NCBI RefSeq assembly: GCF_954871325.1 | Contig: NC_088777.1 | Location: 34,077,366-34,141,365, forward strand | Reading direction: 5' to 3' | Length of the DNA stretch: 64,000 nucleotides | Source: Gordionus sp. m RMFG-2023 | Taxonomy: Eukaryota > Nematomorpha > Gordioida > Chordodea > Parachordodidae | In this document: piece after piece, positions 31,432 to 43,929 of the stretch | Position numbering within the stretch: the first letter of the stretch is position 1 | Layout: each line of letters starts with the position of its first letter | Notes under the pieces: generated by a model | What the model was told of the DNA's origin: nothing | Databases searched by the model: none | The model's input: only the letters and a program-made list of their open reading frames with translations | Position numbers and translations under genes: made by a program

Positions 31432-34176
31432 CTAGCCCTTAGCGGTATCCACAGTATATATGAACTTTCCCGATCGGCCCACTATAGTCCCCTTGATCCA
31501 CTTTACTTTGTCACTATAAGTTTTCGTCCATACTGATTGTCCTATCTTGAAAAATGTACCTCTTTGATCTGCGTGCGTATCGTCTTGTTTGCTCTCATGG
31601 GTTTCTTTAATCATTTCAAGATGATTCCGAGCATTCCGTCCAAACATCATCTGTGCTGGGGTTTGTCCTGTAGTCGTATGCTGGCTATAAGCTAATAAGA
31701 ATTCGCTTAGTATTTTTTTTATTTTCGTATCCTGCTTCCATTTTCTTCCCCAACCGAAGTCGAAGTTGTTGATCTTGGTTGTGAGTTTAGTCTTGTTGGA
31801 ATTCGTAAATTTTTCCCTCTTCGGTAGCTCTATTTGTTGAATTATTCTGATCGTGAGTCTCTTAATCTTTTTGTTACCGATTTCTCCTAATTTTATCTGA
31901 GGTGCTGATACATCGTCGTCCCAGATGTTATATTGAAATATTTTTAATTTACATATATCGAATTTGTAATTTTTGATTTTGGGTGAATATTTTCCCTTAA
32001 TTTCCACTTTCTCGATATGATCATAATCTAGTTTAATCTCTATATCGTGAGATTTTAATAAAATATTCATAAGTCCGTTATCATTATTTAATTTGATTTT
32101 TCCCTTATTTTTGTCCTTTAAAATATTTTTCGCTTTTATATTGTAATTATTTGATAATTTTTCCACTGTTTTTATCCTTTAGAATATTTTTCATTTTTAC
32201 ATCTTGATTATGTCTAGTTGGAGACTTGGGTGTTACATCAATTATATTATACTCATGATTTTAGTGGTTTTAACTTGTAATTTATCCTTTAATAAATACT
32301 TTGAACATTTCTTTTGTTTTGACGTGACTTGTTCTTTTTTCTCGATACTTGACGCAAGTGCTAAACTGTAAGAATTTACAGAATCGTTAATGGAAGTTAT
32401 ATAACAAGGCATAAAATCTGGTAATTTTTTTGAGTCGGGTGCTTTATCCCTGAATTTTTCGTTTCCTATATCCATTTCGTTGACATTATTATCCTTTTTG
32501 TATTCGTGTTTTATTTTATCAATAATTTTGTTTTCTTCAAATTTTTGAGGATAAATTTCATGGTCTATCGCGGGAATATAACATGCTTCCTTCCCCTTTA
32601 AAATATTTAACATATCATAATACTTTAGATCCATCATATTTTTCGGCACAGCTTTTTGGGCTATAATATATATATCGCTGGATTGTAATGAGAAATTAAT
32701 TATCGCTTTTTTCTTTTTTTTATCTGTAATATTGTTTGCCGCAAAATGCGGTTCAAGTCTTAGAATATAATTGGTAAAATTTTCTCCGAATTGTTTTGTA
32801 AATGTCATCGTTTAGATTGCAAATCTTATATTGCTGATAGTTTCAGCAGATAGTTTTAATTTAGTATTATTATTATCGTATGCATCTTCGGTCCCTCCTT
32901 CACAATAACCAAAGGTAGATTTTTTATGATATCTTTTATTTGAACTTTCACTTCCACACTACCTATAATGGCTATTTCGTTACCTTCGTACATCCTTAAT
33001 TTTGTGCCCGAATCATGAATCATTTTATCGGAGTTGATTGTATTCCAAGTCTTTAACGAAATAATTGATACTGATGCTCCTGTATCTAGGATCATGTTTA
33101 TTTCCTTACCCTCTATACTTAGATTGACTTTGAATTTTTCTTTACAAGATTTAATATCCATCGAGTATATATACGATATATCTCGTTGCCTTTTTGATCG
33201 CAAGATTTAATCAGATGTTTGTCACTACCGCATTTGAAGCAATTTTTTTTGTCTGGAAATATTGATTGTCGTTGTATTTATAGTTTTTATTGTTAGTGCT
33301 GTACTTTCCCCTTATCTTATCAGAATATTGATATTTGTTTTTATGATAATATTCATTGTTATCGTACCAATTATATCGATAGTATTAGTTATCATTATTA
33401 CTATATTTGTTAACATTATTATTATATTTGTTATCATTATTATTATAATTGTACTGCGCGTTATCATTATTATATTATGCCTTCCATATTTCGAGTTGTT
33501 ATAATAATTATATCTAATAAATCTATTATCTAATCTTGTCTGGTAAGGATAATTGTCCCTATATCGTTCCTGGCTATTATTATTACTATTGCGCTTTTGA
33601 TTGTCTTGTTATTTTATTACTTTCTATTTTATCTTCGCATCGATCCTTTCCATCTTGACAATAAAATATATCTTCCGCTTTTTCTTTTTCCTCTATCAAA
33701 TCCATAGTTCGGAGGAGTTTTTCGATTTCCTCTACTCCCATGTCCTCTTCTAATAATAACTTTGTTTTGATCTCTTTACTCTCCAATCCGTTGATTATCA
33801 GCATTTTTAGATTTTCTTCATATTTCTCTTTGAAGTTGCATTTCAATGCTAAAGCCTTTAACGAATTTAAAAATTCCAAATTAGTTTCTCCCTCTCTTTG
33901 GGTACGTTTAACAAATTGGAAACTTTCCAATGGTGCTATTTTTTTTTCGTTAGCTATCAAAGAATCTAACATATCGTCATATTTAATTTTATTAATAGAC
34001 TTGGGAGCGAATTTTAAAATTACTTTATTTAAGTCGTAGGAGGACAATGCAGATACGAGTGCTGCCCTTTTTTTCTCGTTGTCAGATATATCATTCAATA
34101 TAAAATATGCCTCTAATTTAATACGAAATGTTGAGAAAGAATCACTGTTAACCTTAATGGGAATCGATGGTGTCAT
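31432..34176 (-). pseudogene. Gag-Pol remnant of Gypsy element 2
   Basis: Parts seen on the minus strand, in order: a gag domain (about 34.2-33.6 kb) very like that of the Gypsy element at 46.1 kb; a zinc knuckle and Asn/Tyr-rich stretch (about 33.5-33.2 kb); an aspartic protease with DTGAS (about 33.2-32.9 kb); a second gag-like domain of another family (about 32.8-32.2 kb); and a segment ending in the C-terminal part of an integrase (about 32.2-31.4 kb). Two gag types in one element suggest a mosaic. It is broken and codes for no complete protein. Confidence 0.85.
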
Positions 34177-34238
34177 CTTAGATACTTTTATATCGAATTT
34201 TAGTTATTTCCTCTGTTCGTCGCCCGTGTCGTCGCCAG

Positions 34239-34595
34239 TGTTAGATTCCTTATTTGTTGAATTTCTAAGTCGAGATTTACGTAATCTTAAATAATGTTAT
34301 CTTTCCTTAATGCTGAATGGATTTTCTTTTTTCAATTTTATTATTTTTCATACAACTTCTTTTATTTTTCATTTTTCAAGAAAAAAAACAAAATCTTTTT
34401 TCAAAAAAATACAATTTTTTATTTTCATTTTCTAAGAAAAAAATCAAAAAAAATTTTTCAAAAAATACCAATTCCAAGAATTGGTCAAAAAAAATTAGTC
34501 ACAATTCAAAAAAATTGATAAAAGAAAATAAAAAATAATAACAATCCAAAAAATCGATAAAAGAAATAAAAATATCTCCCTAAGATTTCACAACA
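34239..34595 (-). repeat. LTR of Gypsy element 2 (right copy)
   Basis: Begins TGTTAGATTCC and ends TTTCACAACA. It precedes the gag domain, since the element reads on the minus strand. Its CTATG flank matches the left flank. Confidence 0.9.
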
Positions 34596-34600
34596 CTATG

Positions 34601-35122
34601 TTTATAAATATGTTTTATATACAATTTTTAATGTTTTCTCCAATTCTTTCTTATATTTTAAGTAAGTATTTCCCAGTACCTTTATTTATAAATCCTTTTG
34701 CGTCAAGTGTTAATTAATTTTTTATATTATTTTAAATATAAATGTACTACTATAAATAATATTTAAAATCCTATAAATTTTTCAAAAATCTAATTTGCTA
34801 GTTGAATGTTTATATGAAGAAGAGCCGCATAGCATGTCCGAAGCACTTTCATAGGTGGATAACGTTGGGGGTAAATGTAGTTTCTGTAAACATCAAAAAT
34901 TGGATTAAATATTTTTTCAACTTTATATTTTTCTTTCTGTTTTCTTACTTTCATTCTTTTTTAAAACAAAAGAAATTAAAAAGATAGCTTAGAGGCTTGA
35001 AAATTCCATTTTTTTCAGCGAGCTCTTCCTGAATTTCTATTTTTATTGTAGGCCTAAGTTCAAAATTTTAAATTAAAAATATAAATTAAACGCATTTTTA
35101 AGCGAAATGAATTAAAAAACAT
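34601..35122. other. Gene-free spacer
   Basis: AT-rich sequence between the Gypsy element and BED-hAT copy 1. I see no supported gene. Confidence 0.4.
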
Positions 35123-35847
35123 TAATTTATTAGTGCTGTAAAGTAACGTCAAAAAAGTAACTTGGTTACCTTTTTGAAGAAAAGGAAGGTCATTCATTAC
35201 CTTCTTTTAGAGGTAACAGTAACGGTAACGCGTCTCCTTTTTTTGAGTAACGGCAACGCAAAACTTTACTTTAAAGTTTTTCTTAAAAAAATATAAAAAA
35301 AGATAAATATATTTTATTGTACTATAAAATTACTTTTTTTTTAAATATAAATAATATAACCCAGTTTTTAATTCATATCAACCATCATTCCTTCATTTTT
35401 ATTTTAAATTCTTGTTGTTAAATTTTTAGTCAAATGTTAATCTAATTAATCAATCAATCAATTCAAATGTTAATAATAGTCATATTATTATTTATTCTTT
35501 TTTAAAATTATTTTGTTTAATATTTATCAAATTTATAAATAGTCGCCTGATTTTATAATCACGTGTAAAACTCGTGATCTCCAAAAGTATAAAAGGGACT
35601 AGATTTTATAATTATGATGACTTTTAGTTTTTTAAAATATATTTAATCAATAAAATTTGAAGTTGAAAATTAATTCATTTTAGTTTTAGAGTTGTGATGG
35701 GTAAATTGAGTGAGTTAAAAAATGGCGTTGTACTACTGGTAGAGTTTTTTATAGTATATTCACAATAACGGTTAGAGTTTTTTTTATAGTGTATAATTAT
35801 CATAAATAATATTATTAATCTATTTTATAATTTATTTTAAGAATATT

Positions 35848-38640
35848 ATGTCCATAGTATTTACTTCTTCAAATGAAGATGATTTAACCCTTATCTGGCC
35901 CCAATTTGAAAGATATTTTACACCAATAAAGAAAATTAAGGGTACAAAGTCTACATTTTGTAAATGCAAATTATATCCCTACGCAAATATTTAAACCTCA
36001 ATGTCCAGCAGTTCAAACTTAAAAAAGCATATGAAGGTAAAAAAGATGAATTAATATATTATTATTTTAAACATTACTTTAATAATAGAAAATTAACTCA
36101 TGGGTATTATAAAATAACCATTAAAAAAGCATTCTTTCATAATATTTTGAAAAGCTTAATCATAAAATTAAAATATAAGCAATTAAATTATACTATAGTA
36201 TAGGGCTGGGAACCAGCATTAAAAACCCAAGATTAACAAAATATTGGTATTGGTTCAAAATATTATATTGGGTTTAAACAATATCTTCTATTTCTTGTTT
36301 TAGTGCTATTGGTTTAACTTCAAATTGTTAATAAAGAATAAAATAGTGATTTTAAAGACTTTGTTAAATAAATATGTATCTTTAAATAAATATATATATG
36401 GAATAAAACTGAAGTAATATAGTTTTAGAGAACTGAACTTGGAATTTTTCCTGAATTCTTTTTAAATAATAATTCTGAAAAAAAATAAAATCGAAAAATT
36501 ACCTTTGGCAATAATAATTTTAATTTTTAATATTTTCCTTGACAATAAGCTTAGTGAGGGATTAAAAACAACAATTAAATTTTTATTTCTCTTCAATTAT
36601 TGAAAAAGCGAAGTTATTTTTAATAAAAAATTCAGGAATTTAATATTTTAATTAAATAATTATAAACTGTACATTCCTCAAAAATGAAAGAGATTAATGA
36701 ACATTTGAATAGTAATTAAAAAAAATTAAAACTAATCAACTCACACTCATTGAGATGCATAATCCATCTACATCAAGATAAAAATAGCACAATCAGCAGT
36801 GGATAAATTAGTTTTTAATATAGTAATTTAAGAATTACAACCATTTTCAATTGTAGAAAGCACTGCATTTATTAATATTATCAAAAAATTGTATAGCCAA
36901 CTAAAAATGTGATGTCTAGGCCTACCCTCGTATTAAAAATTAACAAAGCATATGACACCATGGCAAAGAAATTAATGGATTTATTGTGTATCCCAAAAAT
37001 TGTCTATACAACTGTGAAATCATGGTCACTTATCATAGGTATATAAAATATATATTTCATAGATTGATAATATCGTCTTTGATCTAATTTAGAGATGACG
37101 GTACACTGGCTACACCCAAACACTCTTAAGAGGGTTTCAGCCTGCTTAATTTGTCAAAGGCACATTTGATATTTAGCAAAAATAATTTTTGAAATTTTTA
37201 CCACATATAAGATACGAAATAAAGTACCAAATGCATTAGCGACAATGCTAGAAATTATATAAAAGCTTTCAAATAGTGTTGTTAAAAGACTCGATTTGAG
37301 CCGATTTTTAAAAAAGGCTAACTCAATTTTTATGCAGTAAAATATTACGAAAACCTGAAGATTTTGGTCGTTGTATGGTACAAAGATTTGGACATCTATT
37401 AGTCAAATCTCAAGGTTTAGGCAATATTTTTCTGGCTAAAATATTGGGTTAGCCGCAACACTACTTTCAAGTAAAAAAATTATAATATATTTATTAAAAA
37501 TTTATTAAAGTATATGAACAAGTAGAGGAATCGGATGATAAAATATTTCCTCTGCCATTATTTGATCTATTTGAAAATCAAAATACTAATGATAGTATTG
37601 TATACTTACATAAGCATCATTCCTGTTCAGCACACACTTTAAATCTCATTGGAAGTGTTGACATTGAAAAGGCAGGTAACGATGCCCATTCTAAAACCAT
37701 TTCAAAAATTACATTTTCTAAGTGTAAGCTATTGTGGAATAAACATGGGCAATCTTCAAACTGTGCAACAATTTTTAAGGAAAACATGGGAAGATATCTG
37801 ATTAAACCGGGTATAACAAGATGGAACTCTTCTTATAACTCCGTGAAATTAATAGATAGTCTTATTAAGGAGAATTGCTAAAAATTTGACGAATCTTTTG
37901 ATAAATCTGAATTACAGAGATTTTCAGGAAACGACAAGTCGTTCATGGATGAATATTGTATGGTTAGTGTTAATTAAGAAATATATGTGTATATATGATT
38001 TTATAGGTTATGGAACCGATTGCTATAGCTCTTTCAATTTTAGAGAGTGAAGAAAAAATGCATTTGGGATATCTCACTCCAACGATAACTATCATAATAT
38101 TAAAACTTTAAAAAATGGCTTTAAATAATTTCAAGTTTTGTAAGCCGCTTATTAATTCAATCCTGGAAGGCATAGATAAAAGGTATACAGTTCATATATT
38201 GCTTACAATTTATAATTTGATTATCTTTTATTTTCAATAGATTAAAACACATCTATAAACATGAATATATTATCTGCAATAATTCACACGTTATTTAAAT
38301 TGGAATGGCCTCGGATAAAATTAGAGGTCAACAAAGGAAGAATGCTAGCACTTATTTCCAGTTTGAGAAAAGATCTTGATAAAGAAAGAGCAGACTTAAT
38401 CTCTTTATCCAACAAACATACCAGAATATTTTCTGATAATGATAAAAAAAAATTTGACGAGGAAATGAATGAATATCCTTGTGAAGTTGATCTATTAACC
38501 TCTTTTCAAAATAAAGGTAATTCTTTATATATTTTTAATAAATTCCCCGAATTTTAAATTTTATTTATTAAATATAATACAACTCTTCTATCCTCTGCAC
38601 TAATTGAACGTGTAGCACGGCGAAAGCTATATTGAGCACT
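35848..38640 (+). pseudogene. hAT transposase with BED finger, family D
   Basis: The ATG at 35848 starts a BED finger (WPQFERYFTPIKKIKGTKST, FCKCKLYPYANI, SSSNLKKH). Further plus-strand pieces are ELQPFSIVESTAFINIIKKL (about 36840) and HKHHSCSAHTLNLIGSVDI (about 37615) with ITRWNSSYNSVKLIDSL (about 37815). Then come MEPIAIALSILESEEKMHLG (38010) and ILSAIIHTLFKLEWPRIKL (38264). The C-terminal ER.FSTAKA region near 38605 closes it. Introns at 37963-38006 (44 bp) and 38183-38240 (58 bp) fit; another may lie at about 37040-37092. There are several stops and frame changes. Role: hAT transposition. It is dead, but the most complete hAT gene here. Confidence 0.85.
37274..37463. mobile_element. hAT MITE family B, copy 2
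   Basis: TAGTGTTGTTAAAAGACTCG at the left and a degraded AGCCGCAACACTA at the right, with inner inverted GGCTAACTCAATTTTTAT. Flanks CTTTCAAA and CTTTCAAG agree at 7 of 8. It lies inside the family D transposase. Confidence 0.85.
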
Positions 38641-39657
38641 AAGCGCTCTTGATTGCCTGATCAAAATTTTGATATCAATTGTTGCTAAAAACAAATAAAA
38701 AATTGTTATAAAAAGATATTATCTTATATATAATATATTATTTTTGTATAATTTTATTTATATTGTAATTATATATATGAAAATTTTTTTTATAAAAAGA
38801 TCTTATATTATAACAAATTCTTTTTGTATAGTTTAATTTATATTATATATTGTAGGAAAAAAATAAATATGTTTTTGTTAATTTTTTGCATAAAAAAATA
38901 TTGATTTCTTAATTAGGTGGTGAAAAACCAATATAAATATCGGATCGGTATCAGTATCGGTTTTGAAACAATATTGGATCGGATCGGTGAAAATATGTGG
39001 ATCGGTTCAAAGTATTATATTGAGTTTTTTAAACAATATCTTCTATTTCTTGTTTTAGTATTGCTATTGGTTTGACTATAATTGTTAATAAATTTAAAGA
39101 ATAATTTAAAAACTTTGTTTAAATAATATATATATATGGAATAGTGGCGTAGCCAGGATTCATCCATAAAATTTCACAGAGAATTTCATTATAGATTTTA
39201 TTTATTTTATAATACTATATATAACATCCCATTATTTAACCAACTGTGTTGAGCACTAAGCGCCCTTGTTTGTCTGATCAAAATTTTGAAATCAATTGTT
39301 GCTAAAAATAAATAAAAAATGATACATAAAGATGTTATCTTATAATATATTATTTTTGTATAATTATATTTATATTATAATTATATATATGAAATTTTTT
39401 TTATAAAACTATCTTATATATTATTTTTTTATAGTTTTATTTTATTATATATTGTCAAAAAAATATAAATATTATTTTTGTATATATTAAATTCTTTTAA
39501 GTAACGAGTAGCCCGTTACTTTTTTGAAAAGTCGGTAACGCGGGTTTCTTTTTTTAAAAAGGTAACGAGTAACGGTAACTAGTTCCTTTTTTCAGACGTA
39601 ACGAGTAGCGGTAACACGTTTCTTTCTTGTAGTAACGTTTACAGCACTAATTTTTAT

Positions 39658-40960
39658 CCATATCAAATTAGAATTCTAATATTATATTAATATTTTGATA
39701 AAACAAGAGAAAACATCTTTTTAAATTTTTCAGCGGAGCCCGATCTCTAGGGTAATTTTAAGCATAACAATATGTAGAAAAATAAACTTGTATAATAAAT
39801 TGTTTTTTCTTCAGCTTGTAAGCCATGTCATTTTTTCCGGGGGGCACTTTGTAAGGCAAGGCGTATAAATGGCTAATTTTTTTAACACTGAATATTCCTA
39901 GTTGATTATAAATAAAATATAACTTTAACCTCTAAGAATGGGGGGGGGGCTTAAATTGGTTAATTTTGCCTCTCGTCAAAGATTTTAAAAAAAATATAAA
40001 TTAATATCAAATATCTAATTTTCGTTTGACAACAATTGACTATAAAATTTGGACTGTATAATCAACTAATAATCGTTTTTTAATATCATTTCACAGTAAC
40101 TAAGAAGATCTAGGTTTAAAAACTCAAAAATGATATTTACTCTAGCGGTAGACTAACATAAATGTTAATATGAAACAGAAATAATTGAAGTCAACTGTTC
40201 GTTATTTTGATACCGTATAATGTAATAGGATTTTTATATAATTTAGTTAAATTGGCATATAGGGGGAAAGGGTTCACCGGATACTTGAACATCCCCCCCC
40301 CCACTCGAAATATATTTTTTTAATTTAATACATGTGATTAAATATGTTTGAACTATAACACTTCAAATCAAAAGTTTTAAAAAACTTGAGAAAACAAAAT
40401 GAATGTAACGATATTTTTTATCCTCCTTTTCAAATATCAATTATCGATCGATATTATTAAATACTCCAATTCGATAAATGGCGTCTTAATTTAAAAATTT
40501 AGGATAAATATTATATAAAAAAACTAAATAAAAAATAATAAAATACATAATTTATTTTTAAAAGAATGTTTATGATTTTAAAACTAAATAAATTATTTTA
40601 AAAATTTTAACAATTTACAATTAGCACGAATACACTAGGTGCAGATGCAGGGAAAAGGGCTCGTCCTCCTAACCAAAAAATTTGCTGCCAACTAAAATAT
40701 TTTTCAAAAATATTACGATTTTATGATTTAATTTATATTTTATAATCATTACTACCTCCATAAATATATTTCAATTTACATTTATTTATCATATTCACAG
40801 CAAATAAATATGTTACTAATTAATTCTATGAATTAATATGGAATTCCAACTTTTCCTTAGTACCATTTTAAATTCCCATAAACTTCTCTAGCTAAAGTAA
40901 AAAATTTCAGAAAATTAATATTTAAGGTTTTAAATTTATTTAAAGATGGATATAAGAACT
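39658..40960. other. Gene-free stretch
   Basis: AT-rich with a G9 run near 39942 and a C10 run near 40294. I see no supported gene or transposon end. Confidence 0.4.
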
Positions 40961-40979
40961 TTTCTACCAGTATTGATGA

Positions 40980-41760
40980 AAATCAGAATCTTAGTCATTT
41001 TGCCAAGGGTATGATGGAGCCCATGCAATGAATGGGCTTCAGACCTTTATGAAGAGAAAATGCCTAATGATTATATATGTGCACTGTGCTGTTCATTAAA
41101 CTTGGCAATTTCTTATTCATGTTCTTCTACCATTGATATCAAATTGATTAAGTATTATTTATTTTGATTAAAATTTTTTATCTATATTCTAATTCAAATG
41201 TTGATAGAAAAAAAAATTAACATTTGACAGATTTTTATTGTGAGGATTTTAAGTATCCTATACATAACTAGCTGAATACAAACTATGGTATAAAAAGTTA
41301 AATATGGTTGATAATGTTCCAAAAAATTCTATAAATGCTTCAAATAATTTCAAACATATTTTAGACTATTTTCCTAATATTTGAAAATTATCATATATTT
41401 TGGCAACTCTACCCATTAGTACTTCTCCCAATGAAAGTAGATTTTCTTTTTTAACAAGAATTAAAACATATCTAAGAAGTAGTATTGTTGAATGGTTCGA
41501 TTTGAACCTATTTTTAAAAAAAGCTAACCCAATATTTTATCCGGAAAAATATCTGTGTTTCGAAATTTCGCTAATAGATTTCCAAACTTTCGTGTTAAAA
41601 TAGTCAGGCTTGCGTAATATTTTTTTGATAAAATATTTACGTAACCGTTTTTAAAAATTAGCTCAAGAGTCGTTTAACAATACTACTGAGAAGCAGTACC
41701 TCTTAGATTGAATGAGTTAGTCCTTCTTATACATAGGAAGTTGATATCGAGCATTCAACA
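40980..41760 (+). pseudogene. hAT transposase fragment split by a MITE
   Basis: Plus strand: DGAHAMNGLQTFMKRKCLMI and YVHCAVH near 41010-41110, the central hAT stretch (YDGA..M.G...YVHC..H). Then LATLPISTSPNESRFSFLTR and IKTYLRS at 41402-41478, the dimerisation domain. After the MITE at 41480-41685 the domain continues as EKQYLLD ... SFLYIGS, the hAT L.LL.IH region. It carries stops and a large gap between the two halves. It resembles hATs with TTF/ZMYM-type fingers, but that part is not visible. Confidence 0.78.
41480..41685. mobile_element. hAT MITE family B, copy 3
   Basis: Ends TAGTATTGTTGAATGGTTCG and, reversed, TAGTATTGTTAAACGACTC; 206 bp. Flanks CTAAGAAG and CTGAGAAG agree at 7 of 8. 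It sits exactly between two codons of the hAT dimerisation domain. Confidence 0.88.
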
Positions 41761-43929
41761 ATCTAAAATTTATTAATATTCATAAATGATTTATTTATAT
41801 AGTAAAATCGTTGTAATCCTTTGTTCCAAAAATCTTTCTATTGTGCAGAAAATAATATCCAACTAATCAGGCGAGTAAGCAGGATTTCGCTAGGGGGAAG
41901 GGTAGTAATTTATTTAGGAGTTATTCAAGAATATCTTAAGTTCCAAAAATTTATTAGGATAGTGACTATAAAATATTGACAATTTCTAATAAATAAATGC
42001 AAATATAAGTAAATGGTAAAATAGCATCTTTAAGATAAATGTCTCGAAAAAGAACTTTGTAAAAAAATATAAATTTTTTAAGCAATTAGATATATAAATT
42101 TAAATTATATTTTAAAAAATTAAATGTTGGTAATATTGATTAATGCCCAAAAATATTCTTAGAATTATTGCATGTATATAGACTTACAAAATAGTATTCA
42201 TGAAAAAAAAATAAAAAATGAAGAAAAATATAATTAAGAATCATATCACAAATTTATAATGTGAAATTCAATCTTCTAAGGGATTGAGCTATTCAATGAT
42301 TTCATCAGTGCTTGGTATCAACTTCCTATGTATATTAAAAAGGGCTAACTAATTCAATACGATTTTACTATATATAAATTATTTATGAATATTAATAAAT
42401 TTTAGATTGATGAATATAATTGAATAAATAAACTTAAAATAAAATAATTAAAATTTTATAGTATATTTTAAATGAATAGATCTATATGGTGGTATATTAT
42501 AAAAAATATAGATGAATACAATTTAAAATTAAAATTCGGATCGGTGCCGATGAAAATATTCGGCAATATTCAGTACACATCTTGTTAAAAATTATATAGT
42601 TTTATAAAATTTTGACCCCTATTCCTCTTCCCGAAATAAAATACTAGATACGCCAATGATACCTTATATTATTTTCATTTTAATATAAAAAGTCGTTTAT
42701 AATTATATTTCAAATAATTGATTCGTATATCCGGACTTATATAATAATGTTTTATGAATAATATTTTTAAACAAAAATTTATAATTGGAAAATAAATACT
42801 ATACTTATTTATATTATAATAAAAATGGCAAACAGTTGACTTCAATTAGTCCTGTTTTTAACGCATTGATTGCCAATCTATAGTATTATATTTCCCTCAT
42901 TGCTCATGAGAGCAAAAATATCAAGTAAGCCTGGATGTTATACAAGTTAGTCAATTTACAATTTAGTGATATACCATCAATAATAATAGATTTAAAAAAT
43001 TTAAAAAAAAAGACAAAATACCATGATATTGATCTAGCATCGAGTTTTGGCTAGTATTATTTCCAGAATGTTCGAATGGTTTCAATTGAATAACGGTATG
43101 GCACAAACTTTCTATCCTCGACAACCATACACTACTTGGTGTAGCATTGTTCTATAGAAGAAAATAAAGTTAAAAATATGGAATATGCACATCGAGAATA
43201 TGAGGTATTAAGTAAATGTAAAATAGTTTTCTTAACCATGCTGTTCATTCTTCCTGTCTTATTCTTAATTAATACCTTCCTTTCACCAACTTAATCAATT
43301 TTGTCGTATATAACATTCAATATGTCTTCATTCCGTATCTATTTTCATTTTTTTGCGTTTTTTTCTTACTTTATTATTCCCACCAACTCTTCAACTCAAC
43401 CTTCTAAAATGTTAACAAAGAACATCTCTAAAGTGGGCCAGAGAGTAATTAATTAAAAAATATCAAATTTCTAAAAAAAAACTAAATATTTTACTTTTTG
43501 TGTTTTAAATGATTTTAAGAGGTGAAAATAAACGAGAAATATATCAAATTTTAATTAATCTTAATTAAATTATTTATCGCATTAAAATTGAGCACATCGC
43601 AAACATGGACTACTAGAAAAAAGACTTGAAAATTGATTGAAAAGGAAAATAATAGATAGTAAGTAATTTAAAAGGAGAAGTAATATAGGATATACTACTT
43701 ATGTTTTAAAAATAGATATATTTTTTTATGTATTCTTTTTTAATCAATTTTTTTAAAATAACAACTTCGAATTGAGCAATCGGTAGTGAAATAATGATAC
43801 ATGTTTTGGTATCCTGAGTATTGAATGTCTTGAGCTTCATTATAAATTGGCATAAATTCGCATAATTTTCATCAACGCTTTTGCTTTTCATATGATAATA
43901 TGGTGATCCTGTATATATCATCAGTATAC
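41761..43929. other. Gene-free stretch
   Basis: About 2.2 kb of AT-rich sequence. The words ATATTCATAAATGATTTATTTATATAG (41776) and its near inverse at 42360-42395, together with GAAGTTGATA (41727) and TATCAACTTCC (42318), suggest the two ends of a decayed inverted-repeat element at about 41690-42410. No gene is supported. Confidence 0.35.

Larger units (their letters stand above)
31004..34595 (-). mobile_element. Gypsy LTR retrotransposon fossil, element 2
   Basis: Direct terminal repeats beginning TGTTAGATTCCTTATTTG and ending in ACA lie at each end, with CTATG on both sides (30999-31003 and 34596-34600). The coding parts run on the minus strand. It is heavily broken, with roughly six or more breaks, and at 3.6 kb is shorter than a full Gypsy element. 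The two LTRs differ by a few percent plus a short duplication, so it is of moderate age. Confidence 0.9.
35131..39649 (+). mobile_element. BED-hAT family D, copy 1 (recombinant)
   Basis: Ends TAGTGCTGTAAAGTAACGTC and, reversed, TAGTGCTGTAAACGTTAC. Flanks TAATTTAT and ATTTTTAT agree only partly (5 of 8). It has the fullest transposase of the family. From about 38880 rightwards the sequence jumps to the layout of copy 2 (27900-28749), including a scrap of element G and a family A end, and so repeats the 36236-36406 and 38600-38880 blocks (39004-39140 and 39225-39480). Confidence 0.85.
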
